Shown here piece after piece: positions 43,601-52,111 of a stretch of DNA of 64,000 nucleotides. This stretch comes from Rhodocyclaceae bacterium. Its GTDB lineage: Bacteria; Pseudomonadota; Gammaproteobacteria; Burkholderiales; Rhodocyclaceae. The notes under the pieces were generated by a model, which saw only the letters and a program-made list of their open reading frames with translations, ran no database searches and had not been told where the DNA came from. The stretch is taken from positions 161,654-225,653 of the forward strand of contig JAGTRP010000004.1 of the NCBI GenBank assembly GCA_018261935.1. The letters run 5' to 3'. Numbering within the stretch: position 1 is the stretch's first letter; the number at the start of each line of letters is the position of its first letter. The position numbers and the translations under genes were made by a program.

Positions 43601-44284
43601 CTCCACAAGGTCAAGTGCTTCCCCAACACCCGCTTCACCGCCGGGCCGGAGGGCTGGCGCCAGCCCGGCCATCTCCTGGTCGTGGCCGTCCCCCGCATCA
43701 CCGGCCTCCGGGACAGCAGCGAGGGGCTGCGGGAGAATGTCCTCGTCCTCCAGGACATCAAGGACTACCTGGAGCGTTTCGCCTCCCCCTTCGCGGCCAT
43801 CGACGTGCGCAACCCGGTGTTCGAGCGCATCCAGGTGCGATGCGCCGTCCGCTTCCGGGACGACAGCGCCCGGGGCCAGCTCATCAAGGAGATCAACCGG
43901 GCCATCTGCGATTTCATCTCCCCCTGGGGCGGCCCCGGCAACACGGCCAATTTCGGCTGGTCCCTGCACAGCCAGGAGCTGCAGGGGTACCTGCAGGGCC
44001 TGCCCTATGTGCAATCGGTCTGGGGCCTCTCCCTGCTGCGGGTGGTGGACAACGGCCCGGCGGGCTACGCCCTCCACGACACGGCCCGGCAGGGCGACGA
44101 GGGGCTGTCGGCCGTCGCCCCGATCTATCCCTGGAGCCTCGCCATCCCCTTCCGCCACCATCTGGTCGAGACGGAAACCGATGGCCGTTCCGATCCCAAC
44201 GGCCCCTGGCCTTCCGGCATTTCCCAACTGCAGGTGGGGGCCACCTTCATCCTTTCCGGCGAACAACATGGCGAAAAAGAATAG
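40625..44284 (+). CDS. eCIS baseplate J-like protein, very large (Pvc11-like)
   Basis: A 1219-residue baseplate wedge protein. The recognisable baseplate J/gp47 segment is near the C-terminus: SFGGQPRESLEAMTVRASER LKHRQRAVTPWDYERLVLQR (about 955-994), then ILVLQDIKDYLERFASPFAA-type sequence and EINRAICDFISPWG. The N-terminal two thirds contain AVTAPL-like beta domains and a long helical part (about 70-270). It overlaps the next gene by 17 bases. Codon use is uniformly high GC, and the antisense strand is open by composition only. Confidence 0.88.
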   Translation: MATIIRDGTSQEDRMLPALRPDYVRPDEMALPELLFLGARHARLLSYFDLANRPAGDWSSLFASDESALMGAMLFEASRAEARRLELQGFLDRVRALALGVGPCPGPEDVPAYRLAERIQEWRAGCRRNAGPAARRLHHLMDGLLTATLAPALTGLAAFLARHDPRHQEILDQRFPDWRADGPVPLPAPDAAPGEVVQFMADHGLAFLNALAVIRKAAEELFPASLASGDHDPAMGLYLAFAALYRKAKGGIDDFSQRQLRFYYDRVLRFRPREAEPDSTYLVLAADGATAESLVPRGTLFIGGEAEDGSERLYAADDDLRVTDARVAALQTLYFDRDPRHSPEKDLGYATSARLANLPAAPGKQYYPLFGAPRKAGLWAPGEHARLGFALASPVLLLGEGQREITVTLHCQPTGEGIESLVDKLRAIIPTASREGTFFKAFAGIFRIRVTVADGWRQVPDFIPGCSFIDPRLPADSLSIQIKLPEDFPPVVAYDPAIHGEAYDTDSPVASFAIEPDTYLYPYDFLSRLAVKEVDIAVQVTGCRDLLLYNNHGELSAATPFSPFGPLPKVGAPFIVGSREAFAKHLTGLELRVKWDDLPAGGLEDNYRAYGLGLGPASFRAELGALGERTWQPDRKAERIDLSLFGNMDEAGWVRYDCARLLPYTRVAAPGSPYAYSPQARGGFIRLTLAAPAEAFGHAAYPILLARALTRNARLESLGAVRRLAGRRGAVPLPEPPYTPQIGSISLDYSALARISLHQHGGSDNRDRVFHLHPAGVERLRLDVRGDTRLIPALAEDAHLCIGIAAAELGGVISLYFHLRNDSEMDLGMERPAFTWYHLKTDRWQQLEGFRVLSDSTRGFLTSGVVKLDLPRDMVRDNTVMPGGLYWLRLSARGPAAALCSVYGVQAHGVRVTRVPGTGPDALPVLPAGSIEAAKVTIPGIAAIEQPGDSFGGQPRESLEAMTVRASERLKHRQRAVTPWDYERLVLQRFPHLHKVKCFPNTRFTAGPEGWRQPGHLLVVAVPRITGLRDSSEGLRENVLVLQDIKDYLERFASPFAAIDVRNPVFERIQVRCAVRFRDDSARGQLIKEINRAICDFISPWGGPGNTANFGWSLHSQELQGYLQGLPYVQSVWGLSLLRVVDNGPAGYALHDTARQGDEGLSAVAPIYPWSLAIPFRHHLVETETDGRSDPNGPWPSGISQLQVGATFILSGEQHGEKE

Positions 44285-45047
44285 GCAATCCCTCAAGAAC
44301 GCCTTCAGCAACGGCGCCCAGCCCTCGGCGGAGTCCTTCGGCGACCTCATCGACTCCTCCCTCAACGTCCTGGACGACGGTTTCGAGAAGACCGACGAGG
44401 ACGGCTTCAAAGTGGCCCAGCTGGGCAAGGGCGGCAGGCTCCTCAGCTTCTTCGACAACATCGCCCTGCGCCGGCCCGCCTGGTTCGTGCGCCTGGGCCA
44501 CAACGCCCGGCAGCTCGTCTTCGGGAGCGAGGGCGGCAAGCCGGTCCTGACCCTGGCCGCCGACCCGGCGGGGGAGAAGGAATACACCCGGGTCGGCATC
44601 AACAAGACCGATCCGGCCCACGAGCTGGACGTGGATGGCTGGGTGGCGTCCCGGGGACGGGTCGGGGCCCGGGGCCAGTCGGTGCAGGCGGACGGAGAGT
44701 GGCACGACATCACCGAGGCCCTCAAGGGCTGCCGGGCCTTCGAGGTCATGGCCGGGGTCGGGGACAAGGACGGGGGCCGCTACGCACTGCTCCATGCCTA
44801 CGCCCTCAATGCCTTTAACCGCAAGGGCCACGTCACTTCCCACCAGTCCTATTACGGCTCCCGCTGCGACCAGATCGACCTGCGTTGGACGGGGGAGACC
44901 CATGCCTACACCCTGCAGATCCGCACCCGCTGCGCCTATGGTAGCCACGTGCGGATCCAGTATTACCTCACCGACCTGTGGCCCGACACCGGCATGGCGG
45001 AGTGCGATGCCCGCAACGCCCCCGGCGGCGAGGGCGGGGCCGTCTAG
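44268..45047 (+). CDS. Fibre-like eCIS protein (possible receptor-binding/tail fibre)
   Basis: A 259-residue protein starting MAKKNRQSLKNAFSNGAQPS and overlapping the baseplate gene by 17 bases. Residues about 1-60 look like a baseplate attachment segment. VGINKTDPAHELDVDGWVAS (about 108-127) is the pattern seen before trimeric tail-fibre heads. The C-terminal 120 residues are a compact beta domain (FEVMAGVGDKDGGRYALLHA, YGSRCDQIDLRWTGETHAYT, HVRIQYYLTDLW). It occupies the position of the fibre gene (Pvc13) but is far smaller. Role inferred from order and this pattern. Confidence 0.65.
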   Translation: MAKKNRQSLKNAFSNGAQPSAESFGDLIDSSLNVLDDGFEKTDEDGFKVAQLGKGGRLLSFFDNIALRRPAWFVRLGHNARQLVFGSEGGKPVLTLAADPAGEKEYTRVGINKTDPAHELDVDGWVASRGRVGARGQSVQADGEWHDITEALKGCRAFEVMAGVGDKDGGRYALLHAYALNAFNRKGHVTSHQSYYGSRCDQIDLRWTGETHAYTLQIRTRCAYGSHVRIQYYLTDLWPDTGMAECDARNAPGGEGGAV

Positions 45048-45070
45048 ATCCGCCCCTTTCCCGTCCGGCG

Positions 45071-47488
45071 ATGACTCCTTCCGACCTGCCCTCCATCGAA
45101 AAATGCCAGAGCGATCCGGCGGGGCTCGATTTCGACGGCCTGCGCCGGGCCGGGATCGACCTCCTGCAGGCCCTGTGCGGCCAGGGCTGGACGGACTACA
45201 ACCTGCACGACCCCGGCGTCACCCTGCTGGAGCAGCTGTGCTACGGCCTCACCGATCTGGTGTACCGGACCGGTTTCGCCACCGAGGACTACCTGTTCGG
45301 GCCCCAGGGACGCATCGACGGCCCCGGGCTGGCCCTCCTGCCGCCGGAGGAAGCGCTTTCCTGCCATCCCCTGACCCCGGAGGATTACCGGAAGCTCTTC
45401 GCCGACGCCCTGCCGGAGGTCCGCAACGTCTGGGTCGAGCCGGCCGGGGACGGCGCCCCGCCGGGGCTTCTGGACATCCATTTCCAGCTCGCCGAGCAGC
45501 TCCAGGACGACGAGGACCGGGTGCGGGAGGTGCTGGCCCGGGCCACCGCCCTCTACCACCGCCACCGCAACCTCTGCGAGGACATCGGGAAAATCGGCGT
45601 GGCCGGCCACCAGGACTACCGCCTGGCCGGCGAGATCGAGATCGCCAGCGGCCGGCCGGCCCGGGACATCCTGGCGGACATCTACTTCGCCTGCCTGGCC
45701 GCCATCTCGCCCCCCATTCCCCAGCGCCCCTACCACGACCTGGCGGACGGCGACCTGGACCAACTCTTCGACGGCCCCCTCGGCCAGCACGGCCACATCG
45801 ACGCCCGAGCCTTCCGTCCCTGGAACGGCGCCACCCTGTCCGAACTGGTGCGGACGGTGGGCGCTGTCGACGGGGTCAGGCGCATCGCCACCCTCGAACT
45901 CCTGGACGGCGACGGCCAGCCCTGTCAGGCCGCCGTCGGCGACCCGACAGCGAAGCGGGCGCCGCGGCTGGCCATTCCCAGGCGCCCTGCCGAACTGCAC
46001 CTCAAACTCCGGCTGGCCGGCCAGGAGCGCGCCGTGGCCCTGCCGGAATTCCTGGACCGGCTGGAACGCCTGGCCTTCGCCGCCGATTCCCGCCGCCATG
46101 GCCGCAGCTCCAGCGAGCCCATCTCCCCCCTGCCCACCGGCAGCGCCCCCGTCTTCGCCGACTACACCTCGGTGCAGCACCATCTGCCGCCGATCTACGG
46201 CCTCGGCCAGTACGGCCTGCCGGAATCGGCGCCGGCGCTCCGCCGGGCGCAGGCCCGGCAGCTCCAGGCCTACCTGCTGCTGTTCGACCAGATCATGGCA
46301 AACTTCCTCCAGGGCCTCGACGAGCTGCCCCGGCTCTTCTCCCTGGACGAAACCCTGGACCGCACCTATTTCCACCGGGTCCTCGACAACCGGGACCTGC
46401 CCGGGATCGAAGCCCTCTACCCCGCCGGCCGCGACGGCATCGAGGCCGGACTGCGCCGGATCCTGGATGAAGTGGACGACTTCGGCGACCGCCGCTCCCG
46501 GGCCCTGGACTTCCTCCTCGCCCTCCACGGCGAGAAATTCAGCCAGCACACCCTGCGCAATTTCAGCACCGGCGCCGGCCGGCCCCTGGACGAGGAACTG
46601 CTCCGGGACAAGATCGCCTACCTGCGCCGCGCCCCCGACCTCAACGCCCGCCGGATGGCGGCCTTCGACTACCTGCGGGGACCGGCAGCGGGCAATATCC
46701 CCGCCCTGGCCGAAAAGCTCGGCCTCCTCCTGCGCCTCAATCCCCAGGCCCGCCACCCGGTCACCGTCCAGATCCGGGCCCGGGGCTTCCGCATCGTGCG
46801 CGACCAGGACTTCTGCCGGGAAGCGGGAATCGAGTCCGTCCCCGCCCTGCCCGGCGCCGAGGAGGCCGTCCCCCTGCCCCCGGAAGTGGCGGCGGGCGAG
46901 GCCGCCTTCCTCGCCAAGGGCGTCCTCTGCCCGGCCCTCATGAGCGGCGGCGGCGATCCCGCCCGCTACCGGGTGGTCGCCGACGGCCAGGGCTTCCGGC
47001 TCTACTTCGCCCTCGAGGACGGTCAGGCTTACGGCCTCCTCTCCCGCCACGGCGACAAGCGGGAGGCGGTGGCCGAAGCCAACCGCCTGAGCCGGGCCAT
47101 CGAGGCCCTCATGGCCGAAACCCTTGGCTTTCACCTGGTCGAGCACATCCTCCTGCGGCCCGGCGACGCCTCCCTCCAGGGCAGCGATGACGGCTTCCAT
47201 GCCTGCCGGGCCAGCGCCGTCTTTCCCGCCTGGTCCTCCCGCCTCGCCAATCCGGAATTCCGCAAGGTGGTGGAGGAAACCGTCTTCCTGTGCAGCCCGG
47301 CCCATGTCCAGGTGGACGTCCTCTGGCTCGACTACGACCAGATGGCGATGTTCGAACGCCTGTACTGGCAGTGGCTGCGCCAGAAGAGTGCCCCGGCCGC
47401 CAGCGCCGCCGATGACGTTGCCCGCCTCCTCGCCCTCTTCCTGCGCCGCTGCCGGGACAAGGCGGGGGAAGGGACCCGGCGGGTATAG
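45071..47488 (+). CDS. eCIS baseplate protein (Pvc12-like)
   Basis: An 805-residue protein. The start MTPSDLPSIEKCQSDPAGLD is followed by GWTDYNLHDPGVTLLEQLCY GLTDLVYRTGF, the block common to Pvc12-type wedge proteins and phage baseplate J relatives. GVTLLEQLCY is the helix that packs on the Pvc11-like partner. ALRRAQARQLQAYLLLFDQI MANFLQGL and LGFHLVEHILLRPGDASLQG are further family blocks. It follows the fibre-like gene by 23 bases and precedes the tape-measure gene by 9. Confidence 0.88.
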   Translation: MTPSDLPSIEKCQSDPAGLDFDGLRRAGIDLLQALCGQGWTDYNLHDPGVTLLEQLCYGLTDLVYRTGFATEDYLFGPQGRIDGPGLALLPPEEALSCHPLTPEDYRKLFADALPEVRNVWVEPAGDGAPPGLLDIHFQLAEQLQDDEDRVREVLARATALYHRHRNLCEDIGKIGVAGHQDYRLAGEIEIASGRPARDILADIYFACLAAISPPIPQRPYHDLADGDLDQLFDGPLGQHGHIDARAFRPWNGATLSELVRTVGAVDGVRRIATLELLDGDGQPCQAAVGDPTAKRAPRLAIPRRPAELHLKLRLAGQERAVALPEFLDRLERLAFAADSRRHGRSSSEPISPLPTGSAPVFADYTSVQHHLPPIYGLGQYGLPESAPALRRAQARQLQAYLLLFDQIMANFLQGLDELPRLFSLDETLDRTYFHRVLDNRDLPGIEALYPAGRDGIEAGLRRILDEVDDFGDRRSRALDFLLALHGEKFSQHTLRNFSTGAGRPLDEELLRDKIAYLRRAPDLNARRMAAFDYLRGPAAGNIPALAEKLGLLLRLNPQARHPVTVQIRARGFRIVRDQDFCREAGIESVPALPGAEEAVPLPPEVAAGEAAFLAKGVLCPALMSGGGDPARYRVVADGQGFRLYFALEDGQAYGLLSRHGDKREAVAEANRLSRAIEALMAETLGFHLVEHILLRPGDASLQGSDDGFHACRASAVFPAWSSRLANPEFRKVVEETVFLCSPAHVQVDVLWLDYDQMAMFERLYWQWLRQKSAPAASAADDVARLLALFLRRCRDKAGEGTRRV

Positions 47489-47497
47489 GGAGGGACC

Positions 47498-50400
47498 ATG
47501 GGCGACCGGCATCTGATCGACGAACTCCGGTTCGAGACCGACCTGGACCAGGAGGCTTCTCGGCAGCCCCCCTGGGACGACTGGCCCGGCCTCTGCCGGG
47601 ACCGGCTGGCGGCAGTGATCGACCGGGTTTTCGACCAATTCAGCCCGGGGGACGCCATGGTGCACCGCCTGGACCGGCTGGAGGTCGATCTCGGCGTCCT
47701 GCCCGACAGCACCACGGTGGAAGACCTCGAGACCCGCCTGGAGGAAGTCCTGCGCCGGCAGCTCGCCGACAGCTTCCGACTCGGCGACGGCGACGATGCC
47801 GTCCGCTCGGAAACGGTACCGGCGGCCATGGCCGAACTGGAGCAGCTGGCGTTCTACCTGGAGCAGGGCTTCCTGCCCTGGAACACCCGGACTTCCGCCG
47901 CCTGGGACCTGGAGCAAGCCGTCGGGCGCCAGGCCGGAATGCACGGTCCCCTCCTGGCCGCCCTGCTCGCCCAGGAGGGCCCCGCCCTGGAACGGCTCAT
48001 CCGGCAATTGCCCGACCCGGCCCTGGCCCGGACCCTGTCGGCCCTGGCCCCCAGAAGGGAGAAAGCCGGCTTCGGAGAGTGGCTGGCCGGGGTACAGCGC
48101 CAGGCGGCGTCGCAATCCCGCCCCAAGGCCAGGTTCGAGGCCTGGCGGACCGCTTTCCTGCGGGCGCTCGTGACCGGAGAAGAGCCGCCCGTTGTCGGGA
48201 CAGTCGATCACAGCGGCCAGGCGCCGGAGGCAGAGTCGATTCAGAAGCGGACAGGCCCGGCGCCCGCGAACCACGCCGGAGATCGTGACCCAGCGCTCCC
48301 CTCCGAACCGGCAACTGCGCCGGAACGCCGGTCTGGCGAGGCGATCTCCGGCACAGCGGCCGCCCGGCCGGAGATCGCTGACCAAGCATCTGAGGAACGA
48401 CGACCGGGTGCAGACTCCAGGCCATTGCCCGGCCAGTCCTCCCCGCCTTCTCCTCAGGCCGACAGGGATGGACTAACCGCCCAGGAAGACCGCTCCGCCC
48501 CCCCTTTCCCCGCCCCGGCCCGCCCGGCGGCCGACCAGCCCGAGGCTCTACGGACGCCCCAGGCAGCCGGCAGCCCGGCTTCCACCGCCCAGGATTCCGG
48601 GGCCGTCTCGCCGGCCACGACCCCAGGCCCGGCCGGGAACCGTGGGCCGGAGCACGGGGCCCCGGGCCGGGACGATCTCCCGGCCGCGGACGGGATCAAG
48701 GGTTCGGCCGCGCCTGCGCCCGCCTCCGAACCTCTGCCCCCCGTCACCGAACCGCCGCCCGCCGCCACGCCGCCGTCGCCCCTGCCCGTCCCCGGCACCG
48801 GCCCAACGCTTCCCGCTACCGCTGACCGTCCGGCGCCAAGCCCTTCCCGGCGGCCATCCCCTGCTGCCGCCCGGGACGGGAAAGCGACCGCCGAGGTGGC
48901 CCCCGGCGGCGACGAAGTGCTTTCCGCCTCCTGCCCGCTGGCCCCCATCCCAAACGCCACCCGGGAAACAACACCGGCGGCCGTGTCGGGACAGGGTGCC
49001 CATGGGGAGGAACGGCGGCCGCTTCGGGCCCTTTCGTCCGACGCCCTCCCCCGGCCAGCGGCGGAACTGTCCCGCCTGTCAGCCGCTTTGCCCCCGGCTG
49101 CGGTCGCAGAACCCGACACCCCGGCCCTTGGCCCTGCTTCCGGGGTCGAGGAAACCATGGCGATGGCGCCGGGACGGCCCCGTCCGGTGGATGGAATCGT
49201 GTCGGCCCAGCCGGGCGCCGCACCAGCGGCGGGGCGGCAAGAGAAAAATCCCGCCCCCGCCGGAATCGACGGCCCGCTGGCTTCCACCGTCTTCGGCCCG
49301 GCAAACGCTACGGACGCTGCCCCTCCGGCGCCCGGCCTGTCCCGACAGCCGCCTGCCGCTACCCACGGCCGGCCAGCGACCGAAAGCGCGGAACCCGCCC
49401 TCCCGGCACCGCCTTCCGAAGCCCGGAAATCCGTGCCGACGGTGCAAGAGCCGTCCCGTCCCGCGGATGGAATCCTTCCGACCCAGCCCGGCGCCGCACC
49501 GGCGGCGGGGCGGCAAGAGGAAGCCTGTGCCCGGGCGGGAATCGACAGCTTCCAGGCCCCCACATCCCCGGAATCCGCACACCTTTCCGACGCTTCCCAT
49601 CCGGTGCCTGGCCTTTCCCGGCCCCCCGATCCCTCGGTCGCTCCAGGCCGGCAAGCCGGCGGAATCCCCGCAGTGACGGCAGCGGATACGCCGGCCCAGG
49701 CTGGCGAAGTGCTGGCCCCCGAGGCGGGGCCGGGGGCCTCAATGAGGACCACGGAGGGACCGGGTGCCGCCCTCGGACGGACAACGAATTCGCCAGCCCG
49801 GACGACCGAGCCGTCTTCCGGCGCCGCCCCTACCGCCGGCCCGGCGCTCTCCATCCGCCAGGAGGCCGGAGAGCTGCCCGCTGCCCTGCCGGAACAGGGT
49901 TCGGGACCCGGCGGCCAGCCGACGGGCACTCCCCTGCCGCCCTGGGGACCTTCCGGACGGAGAGCGCCGGAAGCCGGCCCGGGCATGGCCGCCGCTGACA
50001 GCGCCAGGAAACCCGGGGGGCCGGCAGCCCCCGGCCGCGCCCCGGCAATGCCGGCCTCCCCGCCGGGCCTGTCCGACCCGGAAGGCCCGTCGGACAGCCG
50101 CCTGGAACTTGCCCTGCCGGACACGCTTCCCCCCCTGTCGCGGGAGAAAGGGCCCAACCCCTCAGCCACCGCCCTCCCGCCCCCGGAGAGCATCCCATCC
50201 CCGGAGGGCGGTTCGCCTTTGGCCGTCGGCACCGACAACGACCGTCAGGGCCAAGGGGATTCGCCCCAGGGCAGGGTCCAGGGCACCGTGGCCAAAGCGC
50301 CGGCGGCGCCCCCCATTCCTGCTTCGGCGGCAGGCCCCGATGGTGGGGGCACGGCCGACGGCGGGACAGGTTCTGCTCCCCTTCGGGACGGCAGGATTCC

Positions 50401-52075
50401 GGGCGTGGAAGCGGAGACGCCTGTTCCTGCTGTCCACCCGGCCGCCGCAACCCCGGCCGGGGAGGATTTTCCGGCAGCGGCAAGCACGCCTTCGGCAGCC
50501 CGATCCCATGCCGCCGCCCCTTCCGACCCGGCTGCCGGGGACGAAGAGGAAGAGCTGCGCGCCCAGGTCCTGGCCCGGGTCGAGGGTCTCCTGGCCGAGG
50601 CCGTCCAGCGCCATGCCGCGCAGGCGGCCCAGCCGGCCCGCTACTACCGCCGGGTCCTGGCCGCCCTGGCCGGGGAAGAGCCCATCGACCTGGCCGCCCT
50701 GGCAGCGGAACGGGACCCGCCGCCGGAGACGGAAGACCCGTCCCAGACAGCCCAACCCATTAGTACCGACGAGAACCCCCGTCCCATGCCGTCCGCCTCC
50801 CCGACCCCGGCGCCGGAGCCCATCCCGGAGCCCATCCCGGAGCCCATCCCGGAGCTCGCCACGGAAACCAGCCCGGAAATCGCCTCCGAACCTGCCTCCG
50901 AACCTGCCTCCGAACCTGCCTCCGAACCTGCCTCCGAACCTGCCTCCGAACCTGCCTCTGGAACCACCTCTGGAACCACCTCTGGAGCCGCCCCGTCGGC
51001 GGCCGCCGGGCCGGTCCCGCCCCAGTCCCTGCCCGACGCCGCCGAGCCGGCCGGCGCCGGCACTCCTCTGGCCGACCTGCCCAGCCAGGGCTGGGTCGAG
51101 CAGTCCCTGGCGGTGGGCTGGAATGGCCTCGGGCTGGTCCTCATGCCCCTGCTGGCGGAACCGGCCCAGGTCGCCCGCCTGGTTGAGGCGTGGCCCGACG
51201 ACCTGCTGGCCCGGCTCCTGGCCCGCCTGCGGCAGGATGACTTCGCCCGCCTCCAGCCCTACGCCGACGCCCTGACCGCAGCCTGCCCCGGGGAAAGCAC
51301 GGAAACCCGCCGCCGGCACTGGCGGTTCCTGGCCGCCGCCCTCTTCCCGGCGGTCCGCTTCGCTTCCCCCGCCGCCTTCGTCGCCGCCTACGCCGATCAC
51401 CTCGCCGCCTGCTTCTCCGGCCAGGCCGCCTTCCGCGCCGACCTATGCGCCAGGCTGCCCGACCGGCCGGAAAGCAAAATTCTCCGCCAGCACATCCGCT
51501 ACTGGCTCCAGGGCAGCGGCCCGGCGCCGCAGCCCGCCGCCGCGGCCGCCGACCCGGCCCCCCTGTTGCCGGGGGTCGGCCTCTTCGTCCCCAATGCCGG
51601 CCAGGTGCTGGCCGCCCCCTACCTGCAGCGCCTTTTCGGGATGCTGGAACTGGTGGCCGAGGGACGCTTCGGCGACGAGGAAAAGGCCGGGCGCGCCTGC
51701 CACCTGCTGCAGTTCATGGTCGATACCCGCAGTGCCGCGCCGGAGCACGAGCTGGTCCTCAACAAGCTGCTCTGCGGGATGGACCTGCGTCAACCCCTGG
51801 AGGGCGGCATCGAGGTCAGCGACCGGGAGCGGGGGACCATCGAGGGCCTGCTGAAATCCATGATCGCCAACTGGAGCATCCTCGGGAACACCTCCGTGGC
51901 CGGCCTGCGGGAAACCTTCCTGCAACGCCAGGGCGTCCTCCATTTCGAAAACGACGCCTGGCAGCTCAAGGTGGAGAGCAAGGGCGTCGATGTCCTCCTG
52001 GACCGGCTGCCCTGGAGCTTCTCGGTCATCCGCTACCCCTGGATGGCACACCCCGTCATGGTGGAGTGGCGGTGA
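47498..52075 (+). CDS. eCIS tape-measure protein with giant low-complexity centre (Pvc14-like)
   Basis: A 1525-residue CIS tape-measure family protein. The conserved N-terminal domain (about 1-215) starts HLIDELRFETDLDQEASRQP and contains VHRLDRLEVDLGVLP. The conserved C-terminal domain (about 1180-1525) has GLFVPNAGQVLAAPYLQRLF, LVLNKLLCGMDLRQPLEGGI, MIANWSILGNTSVAGLRETF LQRQG and ends RYPWMAHPVMVEWR. Between them about 800 residues are Pro/Ala/Gly/Ser/Glu-rich with internal duplications and 12-base tandem repeats. In this family the length of the middle sets the length of the tube, so a long particle is expected. The centre is probably unfolded and extended within the tube during assembly. 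Confidence 0.9.
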   Translation: MGDRHLIDELRFETDLDQEASRQPPWDDWPGLCRDRLAAVIDRVFDQFSPGDAMVHRLDRLEVDLGVLPDSTTVEDLETRLEEVLRRQLADSFRLGDGDDAVRSETVPAAMAELEQLAFYLEQGFLPWNTRTSAAWDLEQAVGRQAGMHGPLLAALLAQEGPALERLIRQLPDPALARTLSALAPRREKAGFGEWLAGVQRQAASQSRPKARFEAWRTAFLRALVTGEEPPVVGTVDHSGQAPEAESIQKRTGPAPANHAGDRDPALPSEPATAPERRSGEAISGTAAARPEIADQASEERRPGADSRPLPGQSSPPSPQADRDGLTAQEDRSAPPFPAPARPAADQPEALRTPQAAGSPASTAQDSGAVSPATTPGPAGNRGPEHGAPGRDDLPAADGIKGSAAPAPASEPLPPVTEPPPAATPPSPLPVPGTGPTLPATADRPAPSPSRRPSPAAARDGKATAEVAPGGDEVLSASCPLAPIPNATRETTPAAVSGQGAHGEERRPLRALSSDALPRPAAELSRLSAALPPAAVAEPDTPALGPASGVEETMAMAPGRPRPVDGIVSAQPGAAPAAGRQEKNPAPAGIDGPLASTVFGPANATDAAPPAPGLSRQPPAATHGRPATESAEPALPAPPSEARKSVPTVQEPSRPADGILPTQPGAAPAAGRQEEACARAGIDSFQAPTSPESAHLSDASHPVPGLSRPPDPSVAPGRQAGGIPAVTAADTPAQAGEVLAPEAGPGASMRTTEGPGAALGRTTNSPARTTEPSSGAAPTAGPALSIRQEAGELPAALPEQGSGPGGQPTGTPLPPWGPSGRRAPEAGPGMAAADSARKPGGPAAPGRAPAMPASPPGLSDPEGPSDSRLELALPDTLPPLSREKGPNPSATALPPPESIPSPEGGSPLAVGTDNDRQGQGDSPQGRVQGTVAKAPAAPPIPASAAGPDGGGTADGGTGSAPLRDGRIPGVEAETPVPAVHPAAATPAGEDFPAAASTPSAARSHAAAPSDPAAGDEEEELRAQVLARVEGLLAEAVQRHAAQAAQPARYYRRVLAALAGEEPIDLAALAAERDPPPETEDPSQTAQPISTDENPRPMPSASPTPAPEPIPEPIPEPIPELATETSPEIASEPASEPASEPASEPASEPASEPASGTTSGTTSGAAPSAAAGPVPPQSLPDAAEPAGAGTPLADLPSQGWVEQSLAVGWNGLGLVLMPLLAEPAQVARLVEAWPDDLLARLLARLRQDDFARLQPYADALTAACPGESTETRRRHWRFLAAALFPAVRFASPAAFVAAYADHLAACFSGQAAFRADLCARLPDRPESKILRQHIRYWLQGSGPAPQPAAAAADPAPLLPGVGLFVPNAGQVLAAPYLQRLFGMLELVAEGRFGDEEKAGRACHLLQFMVDTRSAAPEHELVLNKLLCGMDLRQPLEGGIEVSDRERGTIEGLLKSMIANWSILGNTSVAGLRETFLQRQGVLHFENDAWQLKVESKGVDVLLDRLPWSFSVIRYPWMAHPVMVEWR
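50816..50953 (+). repeat. 12-base tandem repeats in the tape-measure gene
   Basis: Three copies of GAGCCCATCCCG (50816-50851, encoding EPIP) and six perfect copies of GCCTCCGAACCT (50882-50953, encoding ASEP) are followed by degenerate GGAACCACCTCT units (SGTT). The unit is a multiple of 3, so copy-number change would keep the frame and add or remove 4 residues each. Confidence 0.95.
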
Positions 52076-52111
52076 GGGCAAGGAACAAGGGATAAGAACG
52101 GAAAAGAAAGC

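Noticed and set aside
34639..48385. Very long minus-strand open frames opposite the eCIS genes (for example 34639-36654, 37552-40173, 39854-42280, 45044-48385)
   Set aside because: They mirror codon-third bias of the plus-strand genes, have low-complexity Gly/Arg/Gln/Leu-rich translations, no ribosome-binding sites and no recognisable domains.
50816..50953. CRISPR-like direct repeats
   Set aside because: They are contiguous 12-base in-frame codon repeats without spacers, inside the tape-measure gene.
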